Shown here: in pieces, positions 46,079 to 58,214 of the stretch | Layout: each line of letters opens with the position of its first letter | Numbering within the stretch: position 1 is the first letter of the stretch | DNA from: Papaver somniferum | Taxonomy: Eukaryota; Streptophyta; Magnoliopsida; Ranunculales; Papaveraceae | NCBI RefSeq assembly: GCF_003573695.1 | Contig: NC_039367.1 | Location: 27,552,442-27,616,441, forward strand | Direction of reading: 5' to 3' | DNA: 64,000 bases | Made by a program: the position numbers and the translations under genes | The notes under the pieces: model-generated | Database searches by the model: none | Told to the model about the DNA's origin: nothing | Seen by the model: the letters and a program-made list of their open reading frames with translations, nothing else

Positions 46079-47146
46079 TTAGTTACATGTGTAAATCTTT
46101 TGGTATAATTGTTACATGTTATGTAGTGCTGATGTGAAACTTGTTTTGGTACATAGTTCTTAGAGTGTTTGTAAATATATATTGTGTACATTTTGATTGC
46201 AAGCATATCGAAATCATCGTAACTTAGTTACCTTTGACGTTTGAAATTTTGTGTTGGTTTCCCTATGCTAAATCTCTTTTTAATCACCTTTATTAGGTTC
46301 ATAATAAGTTTTCTGTAGACTCATATGTTCATGTATCCAATATATTAGCCTCACATTTATTGAAATCGTCTCACACTTGAGCCTTAATTGTTGTTTTGTT
46401 TCTAATTGTCAAGTAAATTCGAATGTGCTATTTTGCATACATAGTTGTCTTCCAATGTAATTGGATATTGACTTGTTGTCCTTGCCATATATTGCTAAGA
46501 TAACCTGATAAAAAATTATTCACTGGATACCACCATTTCATCTGATCCTCTTTTTTGTGTGGCTTTTGTTTTGTAGTGCATCTCTCGGGAAGGACCATTT
46601 GCTCGAGCTGACCAAGGATTGTGATCAGTGTTCTGTTTTGTTTTTTTGTTTTTTCTCTTCTTTTATGATATGCTTAATGTCATCTGCTATCTATATTTTG
46701 GTGTAATGGAAATGATAAATGTATTATTAACTATAAACAAATAAGAAAATACTTTTCGGAATTTTTTATTTAGCTTTATTTCTGCTATTCATTTAATTAT
46801 TATTTTTTTGTTAATACTTATATACTCCCCATTGCTCGAAATTTGCGATGTTTGACCAATTAATTTTATATTAATGCTGGTTTAGTCCCAAAGCACTGGT
46901 ATCCGCAAAATTTTCATTGGTCCAAGTGTTTGACTACCAATTAATGGGTTTGGCCACCGATTAAATGTATTAATTAATGCTGGTTTTGTCCCAACGTCTG
47001 GCACTGATATCCACAAAGTTTCATTCGTCCAAGTGTTTGACCAGTTAAACTCATTGGTCTAAATATGGCAACTGATAATTGGTCTAAATGTGGCAGCTAC
47101 AAAGCATGACGTTTGGCAACTGCATGTACTCGCTTCAAATCCTAAA

Positions 47147-47250
47147 GCAACCCAAAGTATGTTGTTGATGACTTAGTTGTTAAATGATTTAGAAACCAAG
47201 CAACCCAAAGTATGCTGTTGATGACTTAGTTGTTGAATGATTTAGAAACC
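47147..47250. repeat. 53-bp tandem duplication in the CACTA right arm
   Basis: GCAACCCAAAGTATG...GATTTAGAAACC occurs twice in succession with two or three differences. Confidence 0.85.
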
Positions 47251-48068
47251 ATATGGAAACTTCAAACTTCGATTGTTGAATAATTCGACAATTATCTGCT
47301 AACTACAACCTAGCTGCTTTAGTCTATTGCAATTACGAAAGCACCATATTTGGCCACTACCAAATTAAGTGCTAAATAAATTCACAACAGATATAAGCTT
47401 AGTTTCCATAATGTTTGGCAACTACCTGTCACCTACAAAAATTTAGTTGTTAGATTATTTGGCAAGTGACTAGCAACTATAAAAACTAGTGGGTCCAGTC
47501 TATGGCATTTAACAAACAGCCTATTTGGCTACTACAAATTAAGTTTCTAATAGTGCACATAGCAACTAGGCAGTTGTAGTAGTTGCGTTTACATTTCGAA
47601 ACAACCCATACGGAAACTTAAGCTCCGCAACTACCACAAGTTGTCCTAATGTTTGGCAACTCAAATCTCGTATTAGGTAACTAAACTCGTATGGTTGCTA
47701 ATGCTCAGGTTTTTTGTAGTGTAGAGAGGATAAACAAAAACGAAATACAAAATCAGTATAGTAGATCTGCAAAACTATGTTGAAATACCTCGTATCCTTC
47801 CTCACATCACCACCATTGTGAGACTGTAGAGTAAACCCCGGAGGGTTTACTTGGAAGTCGTCGTCAAGAGAAGGTTTTTGGGTCTAGGGTTCACTGTAGA
47901 AAGTAGAGGGAGAAAAAAACGCACTTATAATTACTACTACACTATTATACTTCCAAAGGGCTAACCGGAAGTTTGATCCGCTCAGACTCCGATATGACTT
48001 ACCCTATAAGTAAACCAAGGAAAACAAAACTCAAGAATATGACATTAAGATTCTTGTCAGCCAGAGAA

Positions 48069-48390
48069 TCAACATACGCCGCAACTCTTCCCACAATATC
48101 CAGCAGCATCTTTAGTACCCACCATATAAGATGGGTTCTTGTCACATTCACCAACGGCAGCCCACTGCTCACAATGTTTGTCTTCGTCTATGCATCCTGC
48201 GTCGGTGCTTCTTGTTCTTCGTTTCAAAATCTCTAACATGGATCCACTACAGGTTGCAGACCATTTTTCACCTTCGATAACACTACAGGACAGCTACCAT
48301 GTAATCTTGTTGGATCCTGTGATGTATCCAAATTGAGGCCGAAGAATAACAAGGCGTCACCTTTCCTGGTTCTCACTGTTGAGTATCCAC
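48069..48390 (-). pseudogene. Prolyl 4-hydroxylase 3' end (ShKT domain), frameshifted fragment
   Basis: Plant prolyl 4-hydroxylases modify cell-wall glycoproteins and many end in a Cys-rich ShKT domain. The minus strand reads KGDALLFFG (48366-48340) and DPTRLHGSCPV, matching the end of the oxygenase fold. After a +1 frame change it reads VIEGEKWSAT and then the ShKT domain C-I-D-E-D-K-H-C...GECDKNPSYM...GYCGKSCGVC, ending at TGA 48069-48071. The iron-binding His of the HxD...H set that precedes this region and all upstream exons are missing. The KWIHV motif that normally follows WSAT is also lost. It is a decayed gene remnant rather than an exon of an intact gene. Confidence 0.75.
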
Positions 48391-48701
48391 CAAAAAATCA
48401 GCAAAATGTGTATTATCCAATCAATTTCTAGTTATGAATCAAGCACAATAAACGAGGATCATGAAATATAATATGCATCATGGGTTTGATTCCTATTTGT
48501 AACTTTGATTTTTAAAAACTGAACTCTACCTCTACCCGTCATACAAACAACCAAAACAGTGAACTCTGGATGATTTGAACACCACAAGGATGATTTGGCT
48601 AATAAACACCTTTAACATGTATGAACAAGGCCACACAAAGATAACCATGGACTTGGTGATCAAGGACCATCTCACCAATGACCGTTAAAGTCACAACCAT
48701 T
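48391..48701. other. Intergenic, nothing recognised
   Basis: Some upstream exon debris of the prolyl 4-hydroxylase may remain near 48391-48420, but no second exon could be read. Confidence 0.4.
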
Positions 48702-49796
48702 TGTTGGGGTTCACAGCCATTTACATGCTAATCCTGCGGAAACATATTAGCTAACAAGAAACACTTGATCTCTCGGATTGCTCCATGAACCTCACTACGA
48801 TCTAGGATAAGAAGAATAGAAAGACAACCACATATATGCAAGCAATAAACAAAGCAACAAGAAGTAAAGTACTCACGAATTTAACGTGGTTCAACAATAT
48901 ACACAATGTATGTAATATTTTCTACATCCACCAACGGCTACGACCTCTTTATTTATTATAGAATCACCACTGAGAATTACACAACTGACTGACTATATCA
49001 ATCCATCGACTCACTACCATGTGACCGAACATAAGAACTCTCACAAGCACCCTATAAAATCCAAAGTAGCATCTTCACCCATACGAGATAACGTTTACCA
49101 CATTATCTACCACAACGAGATGATCTTATATGCACACCTTGATATAGATTATCATGGACGCCTTCAGCTCAACACCAATAATTTAATCCAACACCACCAA
49201 GATGATCTTCTCCTCAAAAAGATGTCTTACCAACATCACCATACGAATACTCCATAACGACATATCTTCCAACATCGATAAGTATCCCATAAGCACCATA
49301 ATGATGTACTCCTACCATCATTAGGTCTCTCACATAACCACCTCAATAGGTGGGATGAATCCCTCACATCTCTACGAGATTTACATTGAGTATTTTATGA
49401 CTAAAACACTTAGCCTAGATCTCCTTATATAGGAGTCACAATCTTGGTTCCCAAGTCTTGGCCTCCTTAGATTAGGAAACCGACTAATACTAGGAAACCA
49501 TGGTAAATTTAGGTATCGCATCTTAATATGGTAATTAACTCAACTAGGAAGCCACGTTTCCTTATAATTCTCTACCTTTGATCATGTATTCATGCATGAG
49601 ACGATCAACTTCTTATCCCTCCATCTTCTGAACATCGATTGCACCATCACTGGTTGCCTACATATCCTCAATAGGAATCAAACAGAAATGCAGTTCATCC
49701 AAAAATTGTTCCGTAAAACCTCCACCAGAAGAGAGAAAACCAAACTTGAACGTCATCAACTCAGACTTAACAATCCAACCTACCAGTGATTGTACA
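48702..49796 (-). repeat. Copia-like LTR (3' LTR, minus orientation)
   Basis: The plus strand reads TGTTGGGG...TGTACA, so the ends are TG...CA on both strands. On the minus strand a TATA box (CCTATATAAGGAG, about 49438-49426) sits mid-LTR, and a polypurine-like GGTGGAGATT abuts its start (49797-49806). Confidence 0.55.
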
Positions 49797-50443
49797 AATC
49801 TCCACCATGGTGAAAAATCTGACCATCTCAATAATTATCATCATATGATCATCTGTTATGCAACATCTTGAGAAACACCTTAATTTTTTATGTTCACAAC
49901 TCCATATTGATTGGCATCATTCTAGGTGTATTGTATGCCAACTCAATCAGACCGTACACGTTCATTGTTCATATTTTTCCATCGAACTTGGTTATAGTCA
50001 TTATGCGCCCTTGAGCCTTTTCCACATTTGAACTCGCTCCATAATATGAAAAAATTTCCGATTTGGCCTTCCTTGCTCCACCAGAGTTAATATTCTGCTC
50101 TTCTAAGCTACTAAATCCAAGTTGCGCACCACATCCGTTAGGGTTGACATCCATAACTACTCGATAAGCAAATGAAACTACCACAGTAGCCTGCGTGCGT
50201 CTGCCTAAGCATTACCTTAGCAAAACCACAATCTTCATTTTCGTCTCTAAATTCCAGCCGAGTTAATTGCTTCTTAAAACAAATGAATACATACTTGCTC
50301 CTTTCCACGAACATGTCCTCCAAAGCGAGTTAACGAGATACTTCATGTTACTTTGTAATAAACCAACCTTTATGTTAGCTTCCAAGAAAATAACAATCTT
50401 GTATGTACCAAATCATAATGAACATGACTCTCACTGCGCACCA
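49797..50443 (-). pseudogene. 3' internal remnant of the same Copia-like element
   Basis: Fragmentary minus-strand frames (49969-50184, 50138-50323) overlap and give no recognisable domain. The position directly before the polypurine tract and 3' LTR suggests the end of pol or the 3' UTR. The element is split here by the solo LTR and its remnants probably continue at 52032-52569. Confidence 0.35.
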
Positions 50444-50448
50444 AACAC

Positions 50449-52026
50449 TGATAGACGCATTTATGTGTCTAATTTGTCCCAATTGTATATATTGTTAGTG
50501 CTAGATTTTGTACTTATTTGGTTATTTTATGTATTTGTAGGTGTTTTTGAAAAAATAAGCTTTTGCGGTGAAATTGGCTCAAAATGTGGCATTTGAACCT
50601 CCGTAGATAACGTACCAGAAGCACCCCAAAAGTATGTTGGAAGCACCCCAGAAATACCCCGGAGGAACCCTGAAAAAGTGTTGAAAATATCTCAGAAAAA
50701 TTACTATTGGCACCCAAGGGGCAAGTGTTATTCAGACTCTCACTATGGATAAGGGGTAACCCATTTTGGACATGTGCTAAAGGGACACCAGAACTGGATA
50801 AGGGGGAGGTCACCTTCACCGTTTGAAACAAATTTTGGCGGGAAAAAGTTTTCTCACCAGACATATTTGGAGTTGGATTTTTCGCGAGTTTCAGAGAGAT
50901 TCAATCTCTGGTTTGTGTTGGGCTGGACCTCTTACATCATAATAAACTTGGTACAATGGATTGGAGCGAACAGATTGGGCCAGAATAGTGGGAAAAGGAT
51001 TACAGAGTGAAAAGTTCACGGCTTCTGCTGTGAACTTCTGGAAGATTTTCTATCCAGATATAAAATGGATTTCTATTATCGATTAGGGGAGATTGGACGT
51101 GACCAAGAGACCGCGTGAGAAGACTTGAAAACAATTCCAACATATCAAAAAACGTACAACAGGAGACGTGTAAAAAAAAGAGTCCGTAACTTGGCAGAAA
51201 AGAATAATCCGAGATATACTCGGATTCGATTAGGTTTTTGTGTATATAAAGAGTTGTTACGAGTCCCAGAATGAGGATAGGGAGTTTGGAGAACCTTAGA
51301 AGAGTTTTGGGGTCGATTAGGAGACCACAGGGAGGTTGCAGAGGCGAAGACAAAGAACTGCAGGAAAGTTTCCTGCTGCTGTTGAAGAAGAAGAAGAAGA
51401 AGAGGACGACGCCCTAGGACCGTCGTTCTTCAACAGTGTCAATAGCAGCAGATAAGTATCGTTGTTTTACAGAAGTACGCTTCTATCGTTGATTTATGGA
51501 CGCCTTTTGTGGGTCGTATATTCACTGTTTTATACTTTTTCACTCTTTTAATCAAATTTTGAGCATCAATTATGTATTTTGAGAACATGATTAATATGAG
51601 GAGCTAAACCCCAACACTGGGATGACGGAGGAAGCCCTATTTCACGCATGTGGTAATTCTAATAATTCTTTTATGACTATTTGCATTGATTTTTAATCGA
51701 TTTATGATTTTTATTGAATGTGTGTGATTTCGTTTGATGATGTATGCTTGGTATATGTATTTTTGATACATCATGCTTTTGATTTACAGTCATTGCTTTT
51801 CAAAAATCTACTTTTTGGCAAAGAACAGAGTCTATAATTGTTATCTTTGGAGCTATAAATGTCTAGAATTATTATTTGAATCAGATGAATGGAATTTGGT
51901 GGAATCCTGAGTCTCAGTACCTCTCGATACTGTGACAACTTCATTGTATATATTTTATTAAGTCTAAAATCGAATCTTACAAGTCCGAGCAACGAACTTT
52001 TACTTATCACTTTCAAAACTACATCA
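50449..52026 (+). repeat. Solo LTR of the Tat-like family (1,578 bp)
   Basis: It starts TGATAGACGC and ends ACTACATCA, with identical 5-bp AACAC duplications on both sides (50444-50448, 52027-52031). Its start, length and internal order match the element A LTR (GTGTCTAATTTGTC, CTTTTGCGG, a GTATATAAAG TATA box at about 51241, a GAA microsatellite near 51386). It is a product of LTR-LTR recombination. Confidence 0.88.
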
Positions 52027-52031
52027 AACAC

Positions 52032-52566
52032 AACCAATATATAGATCATTTACCTTGCGTGCCAATCTCGATCTCATCTCTTTGAATCTTTATTTACAAG
52101 CATATCTCCGACTGGATCATGATTCTACGACCATATTTCCCCAATTGAGGTTTACTCCTTTAAAAATCTCATCATATCTTCAACCATTGCATGCATACCA
52201 AACACGTGTCCAGCTTCACAGAGACTTCAAGAACTGATACACCAATCTTTTTACTACACCACTTCCGCAACCTCAACGGGTTTTGACAACAATGTCCCTT
52301 TTACAGGCATAATTGTCAAGATAGTATTTTATCAATTTCTTAAGAAAGCATGTAGTTTAGACTTCATGAAAATCAAACAACAACACAATCGGACTCAGAT
52401 AGAACTGTGACCATCGTTGAAGAATTTCTTGTTACCCTTGTAACAATACATAATGTCACACATTCTCTCTTGTGCATATCCCTTTTCTAATCTTGTCCCA
52501 AAAATGTACACCAACGTTCGAAATCTGATAATCCGTCCTTCACATAAAGACCCAATCACACCCAGC
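52032..52566. other. Flank of the solo LTR, probable Copia remnant, no frame
   Basis: This continues the sequence interrupted at 50448. No frame over 60 codons with recognisable motifs is present. Confidence 0.35.
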
Positions 52567-53843
52567 CATCACTACACCAAATTTTGGGATCCGTAACAAG
52601 CAAGAGTCGTTACTAAAACGGGTTGTAACGGTTATTTCCTGTTGCAAAAGAGGGTATTACAAATTTTCGTAACGGCTTTGTGGCCCTTACGAATTAGGGT
52701 TGTAACGGCGCTCGTAATAGGTATTAGTCGTTACGAATCTTCCACGTGGTAACATCTACGGGCCGTTACGAATTTTATTTGTAACACCACTATCGTAACG
52801 CTGGGGAGTTGTTACTATGTGGAAGATTGTAACAGTTTGGAGCCGTTACGAACTTTTTTGAAACAAGGAAAAAATTACTGTCGGTCAGCCTTGACCGACA
52901 GTAATTTTTCCGCCGGAAATAAGCCGGAATTCTAAATTCAATACCCTGCATACACCTTTCAATAAATTCATAACAACAAAAATTTCTTCAATCTAAGAAA
53001 AATAACATTCATTCAATTCATAATCACATTCATTCTATTCATCTCGGGTTCATACAACAAAAGAACTGAATTTTCTCTAAGTACCGAACTTTTTTTTTTG
53101 TTAAGTATCAGATTTCTCCAAGAATACATGGAAGGTTCCAAATTTCTAAGGGAACAAATACAAACTTGAATACATGGAACTTACAAATCTTGAAGATTTT
53201 TTGTTCTCTAGTATTTCTGATAAAATAGAGCACCATTCAAATAACAACAGCTAGTTCATTAAATCCCTTTGCAGGATCGCTTTGTTGAAAGCTTGAGCAT
53301 CATAAAACTCGATGTAGGAAACCCTGTAAAATACAACATGCAACATTATAGGGAGTCTCAGATTCTGGGATAGACGAATGGCGGATAAAGTGTACGAGAT
53401 TTTCAAACATGACCATAACAGTATGCTAGATCTGACTGTGCCATAATTTCCATAAACTCACAAATTTATGCTAGTTTTATTTAATAGGAAGACCTTCGCT
53501 ATAACTCTTTCAACAACGACGGGTTATAGAATCTAATACTATAATATGGATAAGACTAAGTGACCAATTAAGTTTCACTAGCCCATTGGGGTATGTAAAT
53601 TCATATTTTCGGAAAACAAAACTAGATTGAAAAGACTTACCTACTGAACAACATTCCCTCGAGCTCACATCTGTTGCTATCACAACACGTTACCACTGAT
53701 CGAGACCGGATAAACTCCAACACCATCGTAATTGCATCTCACTCCTTTTAAGGCATGAAGACACTGAGAGGTTATGGATACACTTCTCAGTTAAGTAGCT
53801 AACCAGTATACCTGCAAGTCATGGAAAAATGAAATCAGAATAT

Positions 53844-54836
53844 TGATTAAAGATTTTTGATGGGGTTGTAGTAAATATGATTCGTTTCAGACTAGTGAAG
53901 GAAATGGAATTTTTAGATTTAATAAAATTATATATACAAAAATATTAACAATGGGTGAGAGGTACTGGGACTAAGGATTTGGCTGAATTCACTACACAAG
54001 GTTCATTCATATATTCTTTGACAATTAAAACTCAATAAAATTAATATAGACTCTAATTTTGCCAAGATAGATTCTGAAAACATTGATTGTAAGTCATAAG
54101 CATGATGTATCAAAACAACTTAGCTAAGCATACATCATCAAATTAAATAACAACCAATTAATTCAAATCATATTTCAATTTTAAATTAATGCAAAAGTCA
54201 TAAAAAGAATAAAATAAATTTACCCGTGTATGAAATTCACCCTCCTCCATCGTCCCAGTGTTGGGTTTATCTCATCATGATAAAAACACGCTCAAAATAT
54301 TTATTTATTGCTCAAATGGTGTTTACAATGAAGAGAAGAAGAGAAAATGGTGTAAACAGCTAATGTGCGACCCACAGAAAGCGTCACAAAAGAACGATAA
54401 AAGAGAAGTGATGTTGTCGCTGTGGTTCAAAGACCCACACCTACGACCCACGGATGTGCGTCTTAGATATTGTTGATAAACGACTGTCCCTGCGAGTCTG
54501 TTCTTCGTGTTTTTGGTGTTCTTCATCATCAGCAGCAGCAGAAACAGAGTTTCATCAAATCTTGATTTCTGCTTCTCTGGACCTCCTCTCTACCCCAAAC
54601 TCTCGACAATATTCTGTTTGAAAATGAAGAAGAAGGTGGTGACCCTATCCAAAGTGCGGGTGCCTTTATTAATTTTCTCAGAGAGGTGCAAGCATCACTA
54701 TTCAAGCAACTTTTTACACACAAGTGTATTTCTCCAAAAACACCTAAACAAACATAAAAACATCATAATAAGTACAAAATCAAGCACTAACAATAGAGAC
54801 ACTGAGGACAAATTAGACACATAAATGCGTCTATCA
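53844..54836 (-). repeat. Element B 3' LTR
   Basis: 993 bp, differing from the 5' LTR by scattered single bases. The frames at 54258-54476 and 54507-54824 are LTR sequence only. Confidence 0.9.
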
Positions 54837-55894
54837 AATACCCTCAAACTTATTATTTGCTAGTCCTCGAGCAAAACTAAAAAAAAAAATCGAGTTAATC
54901 TCTGGAGGGTTTACCAGAGGTGTACCCACAAAACCATTACTCCAGACCCTAGCTATCTATGCAGAACCTTGGAAGGCACTAAAGAATCTCCTTGGTTGGC
55001 ATACAATCATTGACTATAGGAGGAAGTACCCTAATGCGAAATTCCAATTGTTGTACACGATTTTGCACTCAAGCATACTAAAATTCATATAAAGTGACAG
55101 ATCTCTACTCTGATAGTTTCTGGACATCATAACCGGAGTCAACCAATCACATGAAAAGATTAATAAGATGGATGAAGAGAAAAAAAAACGTAGATGTTGA
55201 CTAAGGTAAACCTATCCTAATAGACTGAGATACCGGTCTGACTAATATCAACATAACTGGCATATACAAGGGAACCGGTAGTCGATAATCCTAACTCGAG
55301 CTCAACACAGCTGGCATATACAAGGGTTCCAGTTGTTGACTTTATTGAATTTATTCCGGTTGGTCTGATGGTCTGGTCTCAATTATTTTATTTTATTTTG
55401 GTATCCCAATCACTCTATTTCACCATAGCACTGGTAACAACAAAAGAGAAAAAAGAAGTGACCAGGATTCTTTAGATGTTTCCGTCACGAGATATGGCGA
55501 AACTACCATGTTTTTTTTTAATTCTAACACCTGAGCTCTGTGCTTTTATGAATAGACTCTTTAGATGTTTCCATCTAATCAGATTGGTTCCTCAACTCAT
55601 ATAACCAAGATGTTCCCATCCACTTAGATTGGTTAGTGCAAACCTTAATAGGCAAAAAATTCTAGGCTCTGGAGTTTAATAATTGCAACTAAAAAGTTTC
55701 TCCCGTACCCCCAAACTTAAATATAACATTGTCCTCAATGTTCTAAAGATGAAACTAAAAGCATGAACAAGGAGAAACCGTTACCATTTGAAGCAAAAGA
55801 TTTAAGGAAATATATTACCGTGTTGCATGAGCATGGGATACCTCCCAAGAAGTGCTAAGTTTAATGTCTTCAGCCAGACTTAGGAAAGGATCAG

Positions 55895-57208
55895 TCAACT
55901 CGAACCGTATAACAGTAGCCGGAATAACTGTGGGTCTTCAAAACCAAATAGAGTTGACCAAAGGAAATTGTAGTAAACCAAGAAAATGAACAAGACAAGC
56001 ATGCCCTTACCTAGTTTCCTGATAACTATCGCTAATTGTGGCTCAGGTTCAGGTTCTATGAAAGGGTCTAAATAAAATATTTTCCTCTGATGCATTTTCT
56101 CATAGGTGGGATCCAAATTATTAGGTCCTAGAGTATGGAAAAACTCAAATAAAAACTTAGAAGCACATAATAATAACCTAAATAATTGTGGATCCTCTAA
56201 GTCAATCAGATTTGACTTACATAACTGACCACAATGAGAGTAGTGGTCATTCTTAAGAAAATGTGTCGATTCTAATTTCCTAAAGCATTTAGGTTTAGTC
56301 TCACAACTTAATATTCGACACATTTGGAATATAAACGTTCCCACAGTTGGAAGAAAACTATTTGGTGGGAAAATAAAGTCAATCTGGGGATCATAGCCTG
56401 GGCAAACCACATCAACCAGAGGATGGGTTTCTAATGACTGAACTTCTTCCTGGACATCATTAGGTTCAGGAAAACGAGTATGAAGGTAATATTGTAAAAT
56501 GGTCGAGGCAGAGATATCAAGTCCTAAGTTAGGGGACTTTATGTGAGTTAAAGGTAAGGCACTAGGAAGGTGATAATCACCCCCAAACTTAGAGTTTTCA
56601 GTGTCTCTAGCTAGACTAGTCACAATCTCCCTAATTTCTGAATCATTAGATTCTTGAAAATGGTCAATTGATTCTTCTAAGTTATTATCAGGTAGTGCAT
56701 CTTTAATCATCTCTACGGGTCTATCTTCTTCGTCTAATACTATTGTTTCTAAGTCGCTAGACTCTAAAACAACATTTTCGGAATAAACCCGTTCCTCTAA
56801 ACCACTATCGGCTTCGTAATCAACAGGAAATACTACATCGTCTAAAAAGGTGGTATTCCTAGTCAAATCCTCGTTCTTTTGAATAGGTGAATAATCATTA
56901 AAATTATTTGGATTTGAAGTATAAATAATATAATCATTATAAGGCTCATTTGGATTAACATATTCCTGATCACTATGCCTACATATTTCAGATTCTTCAT
57001 CAACACTATCCTCATCATAATCATCATTACAATACGAAAATGTTCGAACCTCATCTATACTAGTGTTGCCAATTATAAACTTGTCATCTTGGTTATGCAA
57101 ATAAATATCATCATTTTCAAAGGTACTACTGGAAACGTTGTATTGGAAATTATTTTGAGCAGTTCTTTCCTGGTCCTCTAACAAAATCTTTTGAATCGAC
57201 TCATATGA
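55895..57208 (-). CDS. Element B family protein, second part (437 codons), function unknown
   Basis: The frame is open and continuous with the upstream part after one TAG. It is strongly acidic in the first half (DDYDEDSVDEESEICR, then ESSDLETIVLDEEDRP), then has a Pro/Cys-containing region (VCPGYDPQIDFIFPPNSF, CRILSCETKPKCFRK), LEDPQLFRLLLCAS, an EPEPEPQL stretch, a hydrophobic helix-like segment (MLVLFIFLVYYNFLWSTLF) and, at the very end, a second FEDPQLFRLLLYGSS. The duplicated DPQLFRLLL block on both sides of the hydrophobic segment is unusual. No gag, protease, integrase or RT motif is present. Element A has a degenerate homologue at 12500-13633. I infer a retroelement-encoded accessory or highly derived gag protein. 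Confidence 0.75.
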   Translation of the reverse strand, partial: SYESIQKILLEDQERTAQNNFQYNVSSSTFENDDIYLHNQDDKFIIGNTSIDEVRTFSYCNDDYDEDSVDEESEICRHSDQEYVNPNEPYNDYIIYTSNPNNFNDYSPIQKNEDLTRNTTFLDDVVFPVDYEADSGLEERVYSENVVLESSDLETIVLDEEDRPVEMIKDALPDNNLEESIDHFQESNDSEIREIVTSLARDTENSKFGGDYHLPSALPLTHIKSPNLGLDISASTILQYYLHTRFPEPNDVQEEVQSLETHPLVDVVCPGYDPQIDFIFPPNSFLPTVGTFIFQMCRILSCETKPKCFRKLESTHFLKNDHYSHCGQLCKSNLIDLEDPQLFRLLLCASKFLFEFFHTLGPNNLDPTYEKMHQRKIFYLDPFIEPEPEPQLAIVIRKLGKGMLVLFIFLVYYNFLWSTLFGFEDPQLFRLLLYGSS

Positions 57209-57634
57209 CTACTTTATGTTATCGTGACTCGACTCACATGACTTCCTTATGGTATCGTGTATAGAAGGTTCACTCACGGGTGCATTTTGTTTATTCATTT
57301 CTAACACAAACCTATTTGTATTCTCAGTTAATTGTTTGAGAGACTCTTCTAGAGGGAGAACAGGTTCATAAGGATCATAATAGGGACTAGTTTTCAACAT
57401 TTTCATTATATTGTCCAAAGACGAGGAACTAGAACTATAACACTCCTTATTTTGTTGCTCGTAAGACCAATTCGCGTGTGGATAGTAATTGGGCTCACTA
57501 TGGTATGAACCATAACCTTGAAAAGGTTGGCGTTCCCAACTACTATTCCCACCATGGTCATAAAACTGGTGATGTCCATAATCAAATTCAGGACGATACT
57601 CATTGTATTGGCTTCTACCATACCAGTTCGACAT
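57209..57634 (-). CDS. Element B family protein, first part, Tyr/His/Ser-rich, gag-like
   Basis: ATG at 57634 lies 19 nt after the predicted leader-intron acceptor. The 141-codon product starts MSNWYGRSQYNEYRPEF, is rich in Tyr, His, Gly and Ser, and ends with a LEESLKQLTENTNRFVLEMN segment that recalls the end of Tat-type gag proteins. A TAG at 57211-57209 ends it, but the same frame goes straight on for 437 codons. Element A lacks this module and has a different start (TLREY repeats). Confidence 0.6.
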   Translation of the reverse strand: MSNWYGRSQYNEYRPEFDYGHHQFYDHGGNSSWERQPFQGYGSYHSEPNYYPHANWSYEQQNKECYSSSSSSLDNIMKMLKTSPYYDPYEPVLPLEESLKQLTENTNRFVLEMNKQNAPVSEPSIHDTIRKSCESSHDNIK

Positions 57635-57653
57635 TCTTAATTGCAAGGGAATT

Positions 57654-58214
57654 CTACAATCACAAACAATGCTGACTCGACCAAATCAAACCTATAAAAT
57701 CTAGCAAACAACAAGCATGATGGCTCCACTTAGATTGTTTCTAGACCAGTTTCTATTCCTTCGAAAGGGAATTCGTTACAATTTGAGCAAACCCCTCTGG
57801 AATCAATCTGAGCTAATGTAAGTGAAACAGAGGCGAGGGAAGCTCAATGGAGCTTTGGTACCCAAGGCCTCACCGGCATTACAAGGCGGCACGTTTCAAC
57901 TTACAGATGCCTTCATGAACTTCAAAGTATGCTTAAAGAGCAACCAATAACTTTCGAAAGATTTTCCTACCAAGCTCGTTACCCTATCGGTCTCGTTCTA
58001 ATCAAATTTTAAGCTTGGGTTCGCGTTAGGTTTCATTTTCCTAAGGCGGGCAAGAAGGGAACGGTGATGAAATCCGAACCCTTATCTTGTATTGGTCAGG
58101 CCTTGCCCTTTACTAGGAATTTAAAGCAGCCGGTTCAGTCCTCAACATATAATCACCTTAAGGCATACAGTAAACCCGCTTGCAGGAGATTTGAGGGTGT
58201 TTCGAAAGACTTAC
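57654..58214 (-). other. Predicted leader intron of element B (561 bp)
   Basis: Donor CGGGAG|GTAAGT and acceptor GATTGTAG|AATTCC on the minus strand; equal in length to the element A intron at 11699-12259. Confidence 0.5.

Larger units (their letters stand above)
44285..47721. mobile_element. Non-autonomous CACTA transposon, 3.4 kb
   Basis: The termini CACTACAAAAAATCTGAG and CTCAGGTTTTTTGTAGTG are inverted repeats with one difference, and the 3-bp duplication TAG lies on both sides (44282-44284, 47722-47724). Subterminal GGCAACTA/TAGTTGCC words cluster at both ends. No transposase is present. The interior holds a 5' UTR-like CT-rich zone (44700-44760), a small frame MKSEVKRFETIG (45102-45155) after an acceptor-like TTTTGTAG, and another exon-like piece near 46577-46640, suggesting captured host sequence that I cannot name. 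Confidence 0.85.

Noticed and set aside
47973..48236. 87-codon plus-strand frame
   Set aside because: The opposite strand encodes the prolyl 4-hydroxylase ShKT domain; the plus-strand frame is its shadow.
50267..50864. Overlapping frames across the solo LTR border
   Set aside because: They span the exact insertion border at 50449, so cannot be an ancestral gene.
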